A stretch of 64,000 bases of DNA, from positions 62,001-126,000 of the forward strand of contig NZ_SKBU01000001.1 in the NCBI RefSeq assembly GCF_004337705.1, in the 5' to 3' direction. Positions 44,962-53,160 of the stretch are shown one piece after another (the first letter of the stretch is position 1; the number at the start of each line of letters is the position of its first letter). Both the position numbers and the translations under genes were made by a program. The stretch is from Rubrobacter taiwanensis (GTDB lineage Bacteria; Actinomycetota; Rubrobacteria; Rubrobacterales; Rubrobacteraceae). The notes beneath the pieces were generated by a model that was not told the DNA's origin, did no database searches, and saw nothing but the letters and a program-made list of their open reading frames with translations.

Positions 44962-46019
44962 CTTGCGGAGATCGCTTCTATCACGCGGTCGTTCTCCCCG
45001 GAGTCGCCGACCGTTATGCGGCTCCAGCCCGGGAACCCGAGCGCCTCGCCCTCGCGTACCAGCACGCCGCCGCGCTCGAAGAGATCCGCCGGTATCTTCG
45101 CCAAGATGAAGTTCCCCTGCGAGGGAACGTAGTCGTAGCCTGCGGCGGCGAAGGCGCTCTGAAGCCTCTCCCGCTCCTCGATCACGAAGCGGGCGCGCTT
45201 GCGGATCAGATCTCCCTCCCGCATGGAGGCGGTGGCCGCAGCCTGCGCGGGGGCGTTTACGGAGAACGGGAAGCGGACGCGCTCGAAGTAGTCGGCGACC
45301 GGTTCTGGCGCGATGCCGTAACCCACCCGGAGGGCGGCCAGCCCGTGCACCTTGGAGAAGGTGCGCGCCGAGACCACGTTCGGCGTGGAGAGCGCGAGCT
45401 CGTGCGAGCCGGCGTAGGCCGGGTCGGAGACGAACTCGTAATAGGCTTCATCCAGCACGAGGAGCACCTCTTCGGGCAGGGAGGCGGCGAGCTCGCGCAC
45501 CGCGGCGAGCGGGAGGCAGGTGCCCGTGGGGTTGTTCGGGTTGCAGAGCACGACGGCCCGGGTGCGCTCGGTGACCGCTGCCAGCAGGGCTTCGGGGTCC
45601 ACGGCCTTCTCCGCGGTCAGCTCCACGGGCCGGGACTCGAGCCCGAGGATGCGGGCGATGGCCGGATAGAGCGAGAAGGAGGGCCAGGGGTAGACGATCT
45701 CGCCCGGCCGCTCCAGGATGGCGAGGAGGTTAGAGAGCACCTCGCTGGAGCCGTTGCCTATGATGACGTTGGCGGTGGAGCTGCCCGGGTTGGCCGCGGC
45801 GACGGCTTCCCGGAGCGCAGCCGCCTCCCGCTCCGGGTAGCGGTTCGCGCGCGCGAGCGACTCGCGCACGGCGGCCTCAGCCCCGGGCAGCGGCCCGAAG
45901 GAGAGCTCGTTCATCGTCAGCTTCACGTAGCCGGCCGGGCCGCGGTCCGCCTCCAGCTCTTTGGCCAGATGCGGCGGCCGGTAGGGTCTTAGGGGGTCCA
46001 GTTCCGGTCTGAATCTCAC
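44958..46019 (-). CDS. hisC: HisC-type aminotransferase, probably for aromatic amino acids
   Basis: A 353-aa PLP aminotransferase (fold type I, histidinol-phosphate aminotransferase family). VKLTMNELSFGPLPGAEAAV, CNPNNPTGTCLPL, LVLDEAYYEFV and the PLP lysine in RTFSKVHGLAALRVGYG are all present. GTG at 46019 has AAGGAG nine bases upstream and starts the conserved VRFRPELDPLRPYRPP; the longer frame is not supported. Operon with tyrA, divergent from chorismate mutase/DAHP synthase, suggests it transaminates 4-hydroxyphenylpyruvate or phenylpyruvate, as HisC homologues do in other bacteria; a histidine role is also possible. Confidence 0.88.
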   Translation of the reverse strand: MRFRPELDPLRPYRPPHLAKELEADRGPAGYVKLTMNELSFGPLPGAEAAVRESLARANRYPEREAAALREAVAAANPGSSTANVIIGNGSSEVLSNLLAILERPGEIVYPWPSFSLYPAIARILGLESRPVELTAEKAVDPEALLAAVTERTRAVVLCNPNNPTGTCLPLAAVRELAASLPEEVLLVLDEAYYEFVSDPAYAGSHELALSTPNVVSARTFSKVHGLAALRVGYGIAPEPVADYFERVRFPFSVNAPAQAAATASMREGDLIRKRARFVIEERERLQSAFAAAGYDYVPSQGNFILAKIPADLFERGGVLVREGEALGFPGWSRITVGDSGENDRVIEAISAR

Positions 46020-46059
46020 TCCGCAGCACTCCTTGGCGAGCTCGCTGTTACACGCAGGT

Positions 46060-46125
46060 AGACTAGACCCGCCGGAAACGGCTTGCAACAGGCGGTTGCC
46101 GGGGAGGTGTGGGGGGTGTTACAAT
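46060..46125. promoter_or_regulatory. Divergent promoters of the aromatic amino acid genes
   Basis: Minus strand: TTGCAA (46088-46083) and TAGTCT (46065-46060), 17 bases apart, reading into hisC-tyrA with a leader of about 34 nt. Plus strand: TTGCCG (46096-46101) and TACAAT (46120-46125), 18 bases apart, reading into chorismate mutase with a start point only 3-4 bases before the ATG. No attenuator-like leader peptide is seen. Confidence 0.6.
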
Positions 46126-46135
46126 CGCCGGTCTG

Positions 46136-46441
46136 ATGAACGGTTCGGGCAAACCCGAGGTAGACACCAGGATCCGGGAGCTGCGGGCGCGCATAGACGC
46201 GGTGGACCTGGAGCTCGTCCGCAAGCTCAACGAGCGCGCCCGGCTGGTGCAGCAGATCGCGGAGCTCAAGGAGGGGGCGGGGGTGAAGATCTACGACCCC
46301 AAACGGGAGGAGGAGATCCTGCGCCGTGTGGCCGAGGAGAACCCCGGCCCGATCTACGACTCCTCGATGCGCGAGATCTTTGAGCTGATCCTGCACCGCA
46401 TCCGGGACCTGGAGGTGCAGCGCGGCGAGTTCTCCGGCTAG
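46136..46441 (+). CDS. Chorismate mutase (AroQ class)
   Basis: A 101-aa all-helical chorismate mutase that converts chorismate to prephenate. The helix-1 signature [37 protein letters not shown] contains the active-site Arg and Lys, and [19 protein letters not shown] and [12 protein letters not shown] form helices 2 and 3. The ATG at 46136 lies just after the TACAAT promoter box; an upstream GTG in frame (46109) would lie before the start of transcription. Followed after 7 bp by DAHP synthase, a classical regulatory partner. Confidence 0.9.
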   Translation: MNGSGKPEVDTRIRELRARIDAVDLELVRKLNERARLVQQIAELKEGAGVKIYDPKREEEILRRVAEENPGPIYDSSMREIFELILHRIRDLEVQRGEFSG

Positions 46442-46448
46442 GGTGGTT

Positions 46449-47249
46449 ATGGACGGCATAGCGAACGGTTCGACGCCCAACGGCCTCATCCAAGCCGGTG
46501 CCTTCCGCATCATCGCCGGCCCCTGCACCGTGGAGAGCTACGAGCAGCTCTCCACCTCGGCGAAGCTGGTGAAGCAGGCCGGTTTCGAGTACCTCAGGGG
46601 CGGGGCCTTCAAGCCCCGCACCTCGCCCTACTCCTTCCAGGGGCTCGGGGAGGAGGGGCTGAAGATCCTCTCCCAGGTCGGCCGGGAGCAGGGCCTTAAG
46701 GTCGTGACCGAGGTCCTCGACCCCTACGACATCGAGCTGGTGATGGAGCACGCCGAGGTGCTGCAGATCGGCACGCGCAACATGGCGAACTTCGCGCTGC
46801 TCAAGCGCGTCGGGGCTGCCATCGCGGGTACGGACCACGGTGTGATCCTCAAGCGCGGGTTCGCAGCTACCGTGGAGGAGTGGCTTCTGGCCGCGGAGTA
46901 CATCACCAGCGCGGGCGGGGAGAACGTGGTGCTCTGCGAGCGGGGCATCAGGACTTTTGAGACCTCCACGCGCTTCACGCTCGACCTTTCGGCGGTTCAG
47001 GTTGCCCGGCGGCTCTCGGACCTGCCGGTGGTCGTGGACCCATCCCACGCCGCCGGGCGCAGGGATCTCGTGCTCCCGCTCAGCAGGGCTGCGGTCGCCG
47101 TGGACGCCGACGGGCTTCTGATCGAGAGTCACCACGAGCCGCAGGAGGCGCTCTGCGACGGCGAGCAGGCGCTCCCGGTGGACGGGCTTCTGAGCCTCCG
47201 GGAGGCGCTGGAGCCGTTCGCGGCTGCGATGGGCCGCAAGGTCGTATAA
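46449..47249 (+). CDS. aroF: 3-deoxy-7-phosphoheptulonate (DAHP) synthase, type I beta
   Basis: This enzyme joins phosphoenolpyruvate and erythrose-4-phosphate, the first step of the shikimate pathway. The 266-aa catalytic barrel has [65 protein letters not shown] and [15 protein letters not shown], the complete metal and PEP/E4P set of the I-beta (AroF/KDO8PS-like) subfamily. It lacks an N-terminal ferredoxin-like or ACT extension, so feedback may come through the chorismate mutase made beside it. ATG at 46449 with GGGTGG upstream; GTG at 46443 is an alternative. Confidence 0.93.
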   Translation: MDGIANGSTPNGLIQAGAFRIIAGPCTVESYEQLSTSAKLVKQAGFEYLRGGAFKPRTSPYSFQGLGEEGLKILSQVGREQGLKVVTEVLDPYDIELVMEHAEVLQIGTRNMANFALLKRVGAAIAGTDHGVILKRGFAATVEEWLLAAEYITSAGGENVVLCERGIRTFETSTRFTLDLSAVQVARRLSDLPVVVDPSHAAGRRDLVLPLSRAAVAVDADGLLIESHHEPQEALCDGEQALPVDGLLSLREALEPFAAAMGRKVV

Positions 47250-47262
47250 ACTCCTGCCCGTG

Positions 47263-48780
47263 ATGCGGGATACCGGCGAGATTCGCTTCGCGCGGCGGTT
47301 CGTCTTGGAGCGCCAGCTCGGGGCCGGAGGCATGGCCCGCGTCTTCCTGGGCCGGGACGAGGTTCTGGGGCGGCGGGTGGCGGTCAAGATCCTCTACCCC
47401 TACTACAGCGACACGGAGATCGGGGCCCGTTTCCGGCGCGAGGGGCGCACCGCGGCCCGGCTCTCGCACCGCAACATAGTCCAGGTTTACGACGCCGGGG
47501 AGGCGGAGTTCGAGGGCCGGCAGGTCTCCTACATCGTGATGGAGTACCTGCCCGGCGGGGATCTGAAAGAGCTCATCCAGAGAGACGGCCGCCTGCCGGA
47601 GCGGGAGGTCGCCCGGATCGGGAGCGAGCTCGCGGCCGGGCTCGTTCACGCACACGAGCACGGCATCGTCCACCGGGACATCAAGCCGCTCAACGTCCTG
47701 ATGGACGCCGAAGGGCATCCCAAGCTCTCGGACTTCGGCATCGCCCACGCCCTGGACTTCACGCAGTTCACCCGGACCGGCTCTTTCCTGGGCACCGCGC
47801 TCTACGCGCCGCCGGAACAGCTGCGCGGGGAGCGCGTGACCCACAAGAGCGACGTCTATTCTTTAGGGGTCACGCTCTACCACGCGGCGGCCGGCGCCCC
47901 GCCGTTCGAGGGCTCGCCGCTCTCGGTTGCGCGCAAGCACGAGTCCGAGCCGCCGCCCCCGCCGCGGGAGAGGGGAGCTCCGATCGGTGCGGAGCTGGAG
48001 GCTCTGATCCTGGAATGCCTGGAGAAAGATCCCGGGAGGCGCCCGGACGCCGCTGCGGTGCGCCGGCGCCTGATGGAGATCTCGACCCCCCCGGCGAGCA
48101 GGCCCGCCGCTCCGCCTCCGCCGGAGCGGCCCGTGCCGAGAGAGGAGCGGAAGAGGTCGCGCCGGCCGGCGGTGCTGGCTGGCGCGGCCCTGGTGGCGCT
48201 CTTGGTCGGCTTCGGGGCCTACGCTCTGCTGGCCGGCGACGGCTTCCAGGAAGCCGGAGAGACTCGGGCCCCCGCAGAGCAGGCACAACGTCCGGAAGAG
48301 CCGGCAGAGAGTGCCCCGCCGGAGGGCGGCCCCGCCGGCGCTCCTTCCACCCGCCAGGAAGAGCCCGAACCCGGGGCTGCCGGGCGGGAAGATCCCGAGA
48401 CGCCGCCGGAAGAGACGGCCGGGGAGCGGGCCTCTCCGCTCTCCGCTGAGGCTGCGGAGCGGGCGGTGCGGGAGATGTATCTCGCGGCGGCGTCGGACGA
48501 CCCCGGCAGCTCCTGGGACTACCTCTCCGGCCGCTTCCGGCAGCAGGTGGGCTCCCGGGAGGCCTGGACCGGCCAGTTCGACACCCTGGAGCGGATAGAG
48601 TTCCTGCGGGGACCGGAGGCCGAGGTCTCGGGAGACACGGCCCGGGTCTCCTTCGTGACCCTGGCCCGTCACACGGACCGCACGGAGCAGAACACCGCCA
48701 CCTGGGTTCTTATCAGCGAGGGAGGGGTGTGGAAGCTGGACGAGCTTGCCGCCATCCAGACGCGGGTGGTAGAGAGCTGA
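47263..48780 (+). CDS. Membrane Ser/Thr protein kinase
   Basis: A 505-aa Hanks-type kinase. Kinase domain at about 10-275: GAGGMARVFLG (P-loop), VAVKIL (Lys), IVHRDIKPLNVL (catalytic loop), KLSDFGIA (DFG), YAPPEQLRG and DVYSLGVTLY. A Pro-rich linker, one membrane span (VLAGAALVALLVGFGAYALL, near 310) and a long Pro/Glu-rich stretch lead to an external domain of about 110 residues (AVREMYLAAASDDPGSSWDYLSGRF...) that may be NTF2-like. There are no PASTA repeats. TATAAA at 47245 is 12 bases before the ATG; a GTG one codon earlier is possible. The HtrA protease follows after 9 bp. Confidence 0.92.
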   Translation: MRDTGEIRFARRFVLERQLGAGGMARVFLGRDEVLGRRVAVKILYPYYSDTEIGARFRREGRTAARLSHRNIVQVYDAGEAEFEGRQVSYIVMEYLPGGDLKELIQRDGRLPEREVARIGSELAAGLVHAHEHGIVHRDIKPLNVLMDAEGHPKLSDFGIAHALDFTQFTRTGSFLGTALYAPPEQLRGERVTHKSDVYSLGVTLYHAAAGAPPFEGSPLSVARKHESEPPPPPRERGAPIGAELEALILECLEKDPGRRPDAAAVRRRLMEISTPPASRPAAPPPPERPVPREERKRSRRPAVLAGAALVALLVGFGAYALLAGDGFQEAGETRAPAEQAQRPEEPAESAPPEGGPAGAPSTRQEEPEPGAAGREDPETPPEETAGERASPLSAEAAERAVREMYLAAASDDPGSSWDYLSGRFRQQVGSREAWTGQFDTLERIEFLRGPEAEVSGDTARVSFVTLARHTDRTEQNTATWVLISEGGVWKLDELAAIQTRVVES

Positions 48781-48789
48781 TCTCTCCGG

Positions 48790-50025
48790 ATGCCGGACCG
48801 GATATGGTTTAGAATCAGCGGCGGCAGGCGTAGCGCAGGCGGGAGGTTCTCTGCCCTGAAAACCGCACTCACATCGCTCGTTTCGGCCGTCATCGGGGGG
48901 CTGGTCGCGATCCTGCTGGTGGCGGCCGGCGTCCTGGGCATAGACGACGCCCCGACGGGTGACGTTACGATCAACGAGGTGGCGCCCGAGAGCCTGCCGC
49001 GATCCGACGCCCCCGCCGCAGGCCCCGGTGCCCTGCCGGTGCGCGAGATCTACACGCGGGACGGGCCGGGCGTGGTGAGCGTCGAGGTGCAATCGAATGG
49101 CAGCCTCGGCGGCGGCTCCGGGTTCGTGCTGGACGAGAGCGGGCACATACTCACCAACCAGCACGTGATAGACGGGGCGGAGAGGGTCCTGATCCAGTTC
49201 TCCAGCGGGGCCCGGGCGGAGGCCGAGATCGTGGGGGAGGACCCCTCGACGGACATCGCCGTGCTCCGGGTCGAGGAGACCGGCGAGCCGCTGGTGCCGC
49301 TCACGCTGGGCGACTCCGACTCCGTGCGGGTGGGTGATCCGGTCATAGCCATCGGGAATCCCCTCAACGTCGGTGCCAGCGTCACGACCGGGATCGTGAG
49401 CGGCATCGGACGCGCCATAAAGGCGCCCAACGATTTCACCATAGACGGCGCGATCCAGACGGATGCGGCCATCAATCCCGGCAACTCCGGCGGGCCGCTG
49501 CTGGACGCCCGCGGGCTCGTGGTGGGCGTCAACTCCCAGATCATCTCCGAGACCGGCGGGTTCCAGGGCGTCGGCTTCGCGGTGCCCATCAACACGGTCA
49601 AGGATGTTGTGCGACAGCTCATAACCACCGGTGAGGTCCGGCACGGCTACCTGGGCGTCCAGATGTTCTCGGTCGGGGTGGAGGAGCTGGCGGCCTACAG
49701 CGGCCTCTCCCCCGAGGAATTCTCCCGGGAGCACGGCCTGCCGGAGAACGGAGCGATCGTGACCGACGTGGTGCCGGACGGTCCGGCCGACCGGGCCGGG
49801 ATCCGGGGCGGCCGGGAGGAGCGCGAGATCGCCGGGCTCCCCGTCCCGATAGGGGACGTGATCACGGAGATAGACGGCGAACCCGTCCGCGACTCGGAGG
49901 ACGTTATCCGGGCCGTCAACGCCTCCCGGCCGGGAGACGAGCTGGATCTGACCGTCGTCTCTCCCGGAGGCGAGCCGCGCACCGAGCGGGTGACGCTCGG
50001 TGTCCAGCCCTCGCAGACCCCCTGA
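48790..50025 (+). CDS. HtrA/DegP-like serine protease with PDZ domain
   Basis: A 411-aa membrane-anchored protease: one span near 25-50 (ALTSLVSAVIGGLVAILLVAAGVLG), a trypsin-like domain with the triad His in LTNQHVIDG, Asp in PSTDIAVLRV and Ser in NPGNSGGPLLD, and a C-terminal PDZ domain (GYLGVQM...VVPDGPADRAGI...GDVITEIDGEPV). It should degrade or sense misfolded proteins outside the membrane. The link to the kinase gene just upstream suggests joint envelope-stress duty. The PDZ is split by a longer insert (SGLSPEEFSREHGLPENG) than usual. Confidence 0.93.
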   Translation: MPDRIWFRISGGRRSAGGRFSALKTALTSLVSAVIGGLVAILLVAAGVLGIDDAPTGDVTINEVAPESLPRSDAPAAGPGALPVREIYTRDGPGVVSVEVQSNGSLGGGSGFVLDESGHILTNQHVIDGAERVLIQFSSGARAEAEIVGEDPSTDIAVLRVEETGEPLVPLTLGDSDSVRVGDPVIAIGNPLNVGASVTTGIVSGIGRAIKAPNDFTIDGAIQTDAAINPGNSGGPLLDARGLVVGVNSQIISETGGFQGVGFAVPINTVKDVVRQLITTGEVRHGYLGVQMFSVGVEELAAYSGLSPEEFSREHGLPENGAIVTDVVPDGPADRAGIRGGREEREIAGLPVPIGDVITEIDGEPVRDSEDVIRAVNASRPGDELDLTVVSPGGEPRTERVTLGVQPSQTP

Positions 50026-50122
50026 GCGGCAGATACCTCAAATGAGGGATTGCGCCTGGGGCCGGAGCGGGGCATGATCCCGGTTAGAGAGAGAACGGGC
50101 TCTTCTGAAGGGTGGCGAGCCG

Positions 50123-50803
50123 ATGACCCCGTCCGGGCGGGTGGCACTGATCGAGGATCATGTCTCGTTCCGGCAGGCCCTGGCCTACCTGATCGGCCAG
50201 GAGCCGGAGCTCGAGGTCGTCTGGCAGGCGGGCACCCTCGCCGAAGCCCGAGAGATCATAGATCTCGCCGCCGATGTGGCGCTGGTGGATCTGGGGCTGC
50301 CCGACGGCGAAGGGACCCCGCTCATCCGGAAACTGCGCGAGGTCAACCCCCGCATCACGATACTGGTCCTTACCGCGAGCGTGGACCGCGAGCGAATCGC
50401 CCGGGCCGTGGAGGCCGGAGCCGCGGGCGTCTTGCACAAGTCCTCCAGCCTGGAGGAGATCCTGGACGCCCTCCGGCGGCTGCTGGCAGGCGAGACCCTC
50501 ATGCCGCCGAACGAGGTCGCGGAGCTCGTGCGGCTGGCCGGCAGGAGGCGCGACCAGGAATACGAGGCCCGGCTCGCCATCCGCAGGCTCACCCCGCGCG
50601 AGCGGGAGGTTCTTCAGGTGCTGGCCGAAGGGCTCTCCAACAGGGAGATCGCCCGGAGACTGCACATAACGGTCGAGACCGAACGTACCCACATGGTACA
50701 CATACTGGAGAAGCTGGGAGTCCACTCCCGGCTGGAGGCCCTGGTCTTCGCCGTGCGCCACGGGCTGGTGGAGATCCCACGCTCCCCGGCCGACCCCCCT
50801 TAG
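50123..50803 (+). CDS. NarL/FixJ family response regulator
   Basis: A 226-aa two-domain regulator: receiver (VALIEDHVSFRQAL with acidic Glu-Asp pair, phospho-Asp in VALVDLGLPDGEG, LVLTAS, and the Lys in VLHKSSS) and a LuxR-type HTH (LTPREREVLQVLAEGLSNREIARRLHITVETERTHMVHILEKLGVHSRLEAL). No histidine kinase gene is adjacent, so it is an orphan here. ATG at 50123 with AAGGGTGG upstream. Confidence 0.92.
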   Translation: MTPSGRVALIEDHVSFRQALAYLIGQEPELEVVWQAGTLAEAREIIDLAADVALVDLGLPDGEGTPLIRKLREVNPRITILVLTASVDRERIARAVEAGAAGVLHKSSSLEEILDALRRLLAGETLMPPNEVAELVRLAGRRRDQEYEARLAIRRLTPREREVLQVLAEGLSNREIARRLHITVETERTHMVHILEKLGVHSRLEALVFAVRHGLVEIPRSPADPP

Positions 50804-50870
50804 TTGCCCCGCACCCCTCCGAATGCTACATTTCCCGCCTGTCCGGTGCTTATACCTTGCGGGAGGTGGC

Positions 50871-51080
50871 TTGGCACGCGGCAGGGTAAAGTGGTTCTCC
50901 GACGAGAAGGGGTACGGCTTCATCGAGAGCGAGAGCGGCGAGGCCCTCTTCGTCCACTACTCGCAGATCGTGGCCGACGGTTTTAAGACCCTCAGGGAGG
51001 GAGCCCCCGTGGAGTTCGAGGTCGTGGACGGCAGCCGGCGCCGGGAGGCGGCCAGGGTCCGGGAGCTGAAGCAGGACTGA
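50871..51080 (+). CDS. Cold shock protein (CspA family)
   Basis: A 69-aa OB-fold RNA/DNA-binding protein: GRVKWFSDEKGYGFIESESG contains RNP1 (KGYGFI) and LFVHYSQI contains RNP2. The TTG start at 50871 with GGGAGG upstream gives MARGRVKWF, normal for the family; the ATG at 50823 would add 16 atypical residues. It precedes rpiA by 2 bp, an unusual pairing that would make rpiA expression follow the cold-shock gene. Confidence 0.9.
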   Translation: MARGRVKWFSDEKGYGFIESESGEALFVHYSQIVADGFKTLREGAPVEFEVVDGSRRREAARVRELKQD

Positions 51081-51082
51081 TC

Positions 51083-51760
51083 TTGGAGGAACTGAAGCGC
51101 AACGCGGCCTGCAAGGCCGTCGAGGAGTACGTCAAGAGCGGCATGGTGGTCGGACTGGGCACGGGCACCACGGCCTCCTGGGTGATCCGGCACCTCGGAG
51201 AGCTCCTTGCCCGCGGCGAACTGCAGAACATCCGGGGCATCTCCACCTCCCACCGCTCAACCTCCCTGGCCCTCGAGTCGGGCATCCCCCTCGTCACGCT
51301 CACCGAAGCCCGCCCGGATCTGACCATAGACGGGGCGGACGAGATCTCGCCGGACCTCGACCTCGTCAAAGGACGCGGCGGAGCCCTGCTGCGGGAGAAG
51401 ATAGTAGCAGCCGCCAGCGACGCCCTCATAGTGGTCGCCGACGAGACCAAGCTCTTCGAGCAGCTCGGACATACCCGGCTCCCGGTAGAGGTGGAGCCGT
51501 TCGGCTGGGAAACCACCCTGGAAGCCCTGTCCTCCCTGGGCAGCGAACCCGAACTCCGCACCCTCGCCGGAGAGCCCGTCAGAACCGACGGCAACCACTA
51601 CACGATAGACTGCGCCTTCGGCCTCATCGAAGACCCGGCCGCCCTGGAAGCGGAGATAAAACGTATCCCAGGCGCCCTGGAATGCGGCCTCTTCGTGAAC
51701 ATGGCCCGCGCCGCCGTGATCGGCAGCCGGGAGGGAACCCGCATCCTGAAACCGAGATAG
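51083..51760 (+). CDS. rpiA: Ribose-5-phosphate isomerase A
   Basis: RpiA interconverts ribose-5-phosphate and ribulose-5-phosphate. The 225-aa protein has VVGLGTGTTASWVIRHLGE (phosphate loop), TIDGADEISPDLDLVKGRGGALLREKIVAAASD with the catalytic Glu and Lys, VVADETKLFEQLG, and DGNHYTIDC. TTG start 2 bp after the csp stop. Length is normal. Confidence 0.95.
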   Translation: MEELKRNAACKAVEEYVKSGMVVGLGTGTTASWVIRHLGELLARGELQNIRGISTSHRSTSLALESGIPLVTLTEARPDLTIDGADEISPDLDLVKGRGGALLREKIVAAASDALIVVADETKLFEQLGHTRLPVEVEPFGWETTLEALSSLGSEPELRTLAGEPVRTDGNHYTIDCAFGLIEDPAALEAEIKRIPGALECGLFVNMARAAVIGSREGTRILKPR

Positions 51761-51764
51761 CGCC

Positions 51765-52031
51765 CTACCCCTCGACCCGAACCCCGAACCCGGCCCGCGG
51801 ACCGCTCTTCCGACCCCCCTTCTCCCGCTCTACCACCAGCTTGTAGATGTGGCCGTACTCCACATACACAACGGCCTTCCCATCCTCCATCTCCACCCTG
51901 AGATACTCGTCCTCCAGCGATACCTCAAACCCCGGCTCGATAACGAACGTGTCCCGCCGGTCCCAGATGACCAGATTCGCCTCCTGCTCCCGCGCCTCTC
52001 CCAGCGCCCGCTCCACGATCTCTCTCCTCAT
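51765..52031 (-). CDS. Small hypothetical protein
   Basis: An 88-aa protein, MRREIVERALGEAREQEANLVIWDRRDTFVIEPGFEVSLEDEYLRVEME..., which looks like a helix followed by a small beta-rich domain, ending in a basic tail. AGGAG precedes the ATG at suitable distance. No family recognised. Convergent with rpiA and divergent from the metal transporter. Confidence 0.6.
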   Translation of the reverse strand: MRREIVERALGEAREQEANLVIWDRRDTFVIEPGFEVSLEDEYLRVEMEDGKAVVYVEYGHIYKLVVEREKGGRKSGPRAGFGVRVEG

Positions 52032-52141
52032 GACTCACACTCCTGATGGTGGCGGTCTTATGAAAACTCCAGCAGTTCTCCCCCGCCATTTTACTCGACG
52101 CGCAAACCAGGCGACCCGCAGAGATTTTAGACCTCCCAACC

Positions 52142-52186
52142 TTGTATTTGAGATCTGCCACAGGTATATTTTAGCCATGGCTAAAA
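52142..52186 (+). promoter_or_regulatory. Metal-transporter promoter with an 18-bp perfect palindrome
   Basis: TTGTAT (52142-52147) and TATATT (52165-52170) are exactly 17 bases apart. TTTTAGCCATGGCTAAAA (52169-52186) is a perfect palindrome that starts within the -10 box, covers the expected transcription start and includes the ATG at 52177. The position fits a DtxR/MntR- or Fur-family metal repressor site; no such regulator gene is in the window. Confidence 0.75.
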
Positions 52187-53160
52187 AGTACGCGTATCGG
52201 ATGGGGGTATCTATGGCATCTATTGGGGCGAGGTTGCGGTGGTTCTTTCTGGCGTTAACGGTGGTTGTAGCGCTGGCTCTGGCTGTGGGGTGTGGTGGGG
52301 ACGGGGAGGCTGGGGCTTCTGAGGAGGGCCTCCGGGTTACGACGACGACGACCATGATCACGGACCTTGTGGAGAGGATTGGGGGCGATCGGGTAGAGGT
52401 GACCGGGCTCATGGGGCCGGGGGTGGATCCGCACCTCTACCGGGCCAGCCAGAGCGACGTGGAGGCGCTCGCTGAGGCGGACGTGGTCTTCTACAACGGG
52501 CTCTTTCTGGAGGGCCGGATGCAGGATGTCCTGATCCGCACCGGCCAGCAGACCCCGACCGTGCAGGTCACCGGCGCCATTCCGGAGGGGCGGCTATTGG
52601 AGAGTGAGGAGTACGAGGGGCAGTACGATCCGCACGTCTGGTTCGACGTGGAGCTGTGGGCGATGACCGTGGATCCGGTGGTGGAGAAGCTCTCCGAGCT
52701 GGATCCGGAGAACGCGTCCTTCTATGAGCAGAACGGCGAGGCGTACAAGCGCGAGCTTGCGGAGCTGGATAGCTGGGTTCGGGAGCAGATAGAGACCATC
52801 CCTGCCGAGCGGCGGGTTCTCGTGACCGCTCACGACGCGTTCCGGTACTTCGGCCGGGCGTACGGCATTGAGGTCCGGGGCATCCAGGGCATCAGCACCG
52901 AGGTCGAGGCCGGGGCCCGGGACATTCAGGAGGTCGCGGAGTTTGTGGCCGAGAACGAGATACCGGCCATCTTCGTCGAGGGCAGCGTGCCGCCGCAGAA
53001 CATAGAGGCCGTGCAGGCCGCCGCACGCGACCGGGGCTGGGAGGTCGAGATCGGCGGGGAGCTCTTCTCCGACGCCATGGGCGAGCCCGGCACCGAGGAG
53101 GGGACCTACGTCGGCATGGTCCGGCACAACGTGAACGCCATCGTGGAGGCGCTGGCGTGA
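52177..53160 (+). CDS. Mn/Zn-type ABC transporter metal-binding lipoprotein
   Basis: A 327-aa cluster A-I binding protein (ZnuA/MntA/TroA family). Signal and lipobox (LALTVVVALALAVGCGG) are followed by VTTTTTMITDLVERIGGDRVEVTGLMGPGVDPHLYRAS (first metal His), YDPHVWFDVELW (second His), VTAHDAFRYFGRAYGIEVRGIQG (third His) and FVEGSVPPQNIEAV with the Glu/Asp region. It lacks the His-rich loop typical of ZnuA, which leans towards manganese. The ATG at 52177 would be leaderless; an ATG at 52213 (MASIGARL) gives a more usual signal peptide and is a real alternative. Confidence 0.9.
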   Translation: MAKKYAYRMGVSMASIGARLRWFFLALTVVVALALAVGCGGDGEAGASEEGLRVTTTTTMITDLVERIGGDRVEVTGLMGPGVDPHLYRASQSDVEALAEADVVFYNGLFLEGRMQDVLIRTGQQTPTVQVTGAIPEGRLLESEEYEGQYDPHVWFDVELWAMTVDPVVEKLSELDPENASFYEQNGEAYKRELAELDSWVREQIETIPAERRVLVTAHDAFRYFGRAYGIEVRGIQGISTEVEAGARDIQEVAEFVAENEIPAIFVEGSVPPQNIEAVQAAARDRGWEVEIGGELFSDAMGEPGTEEGTYVGMVRHNVNAIVEALA

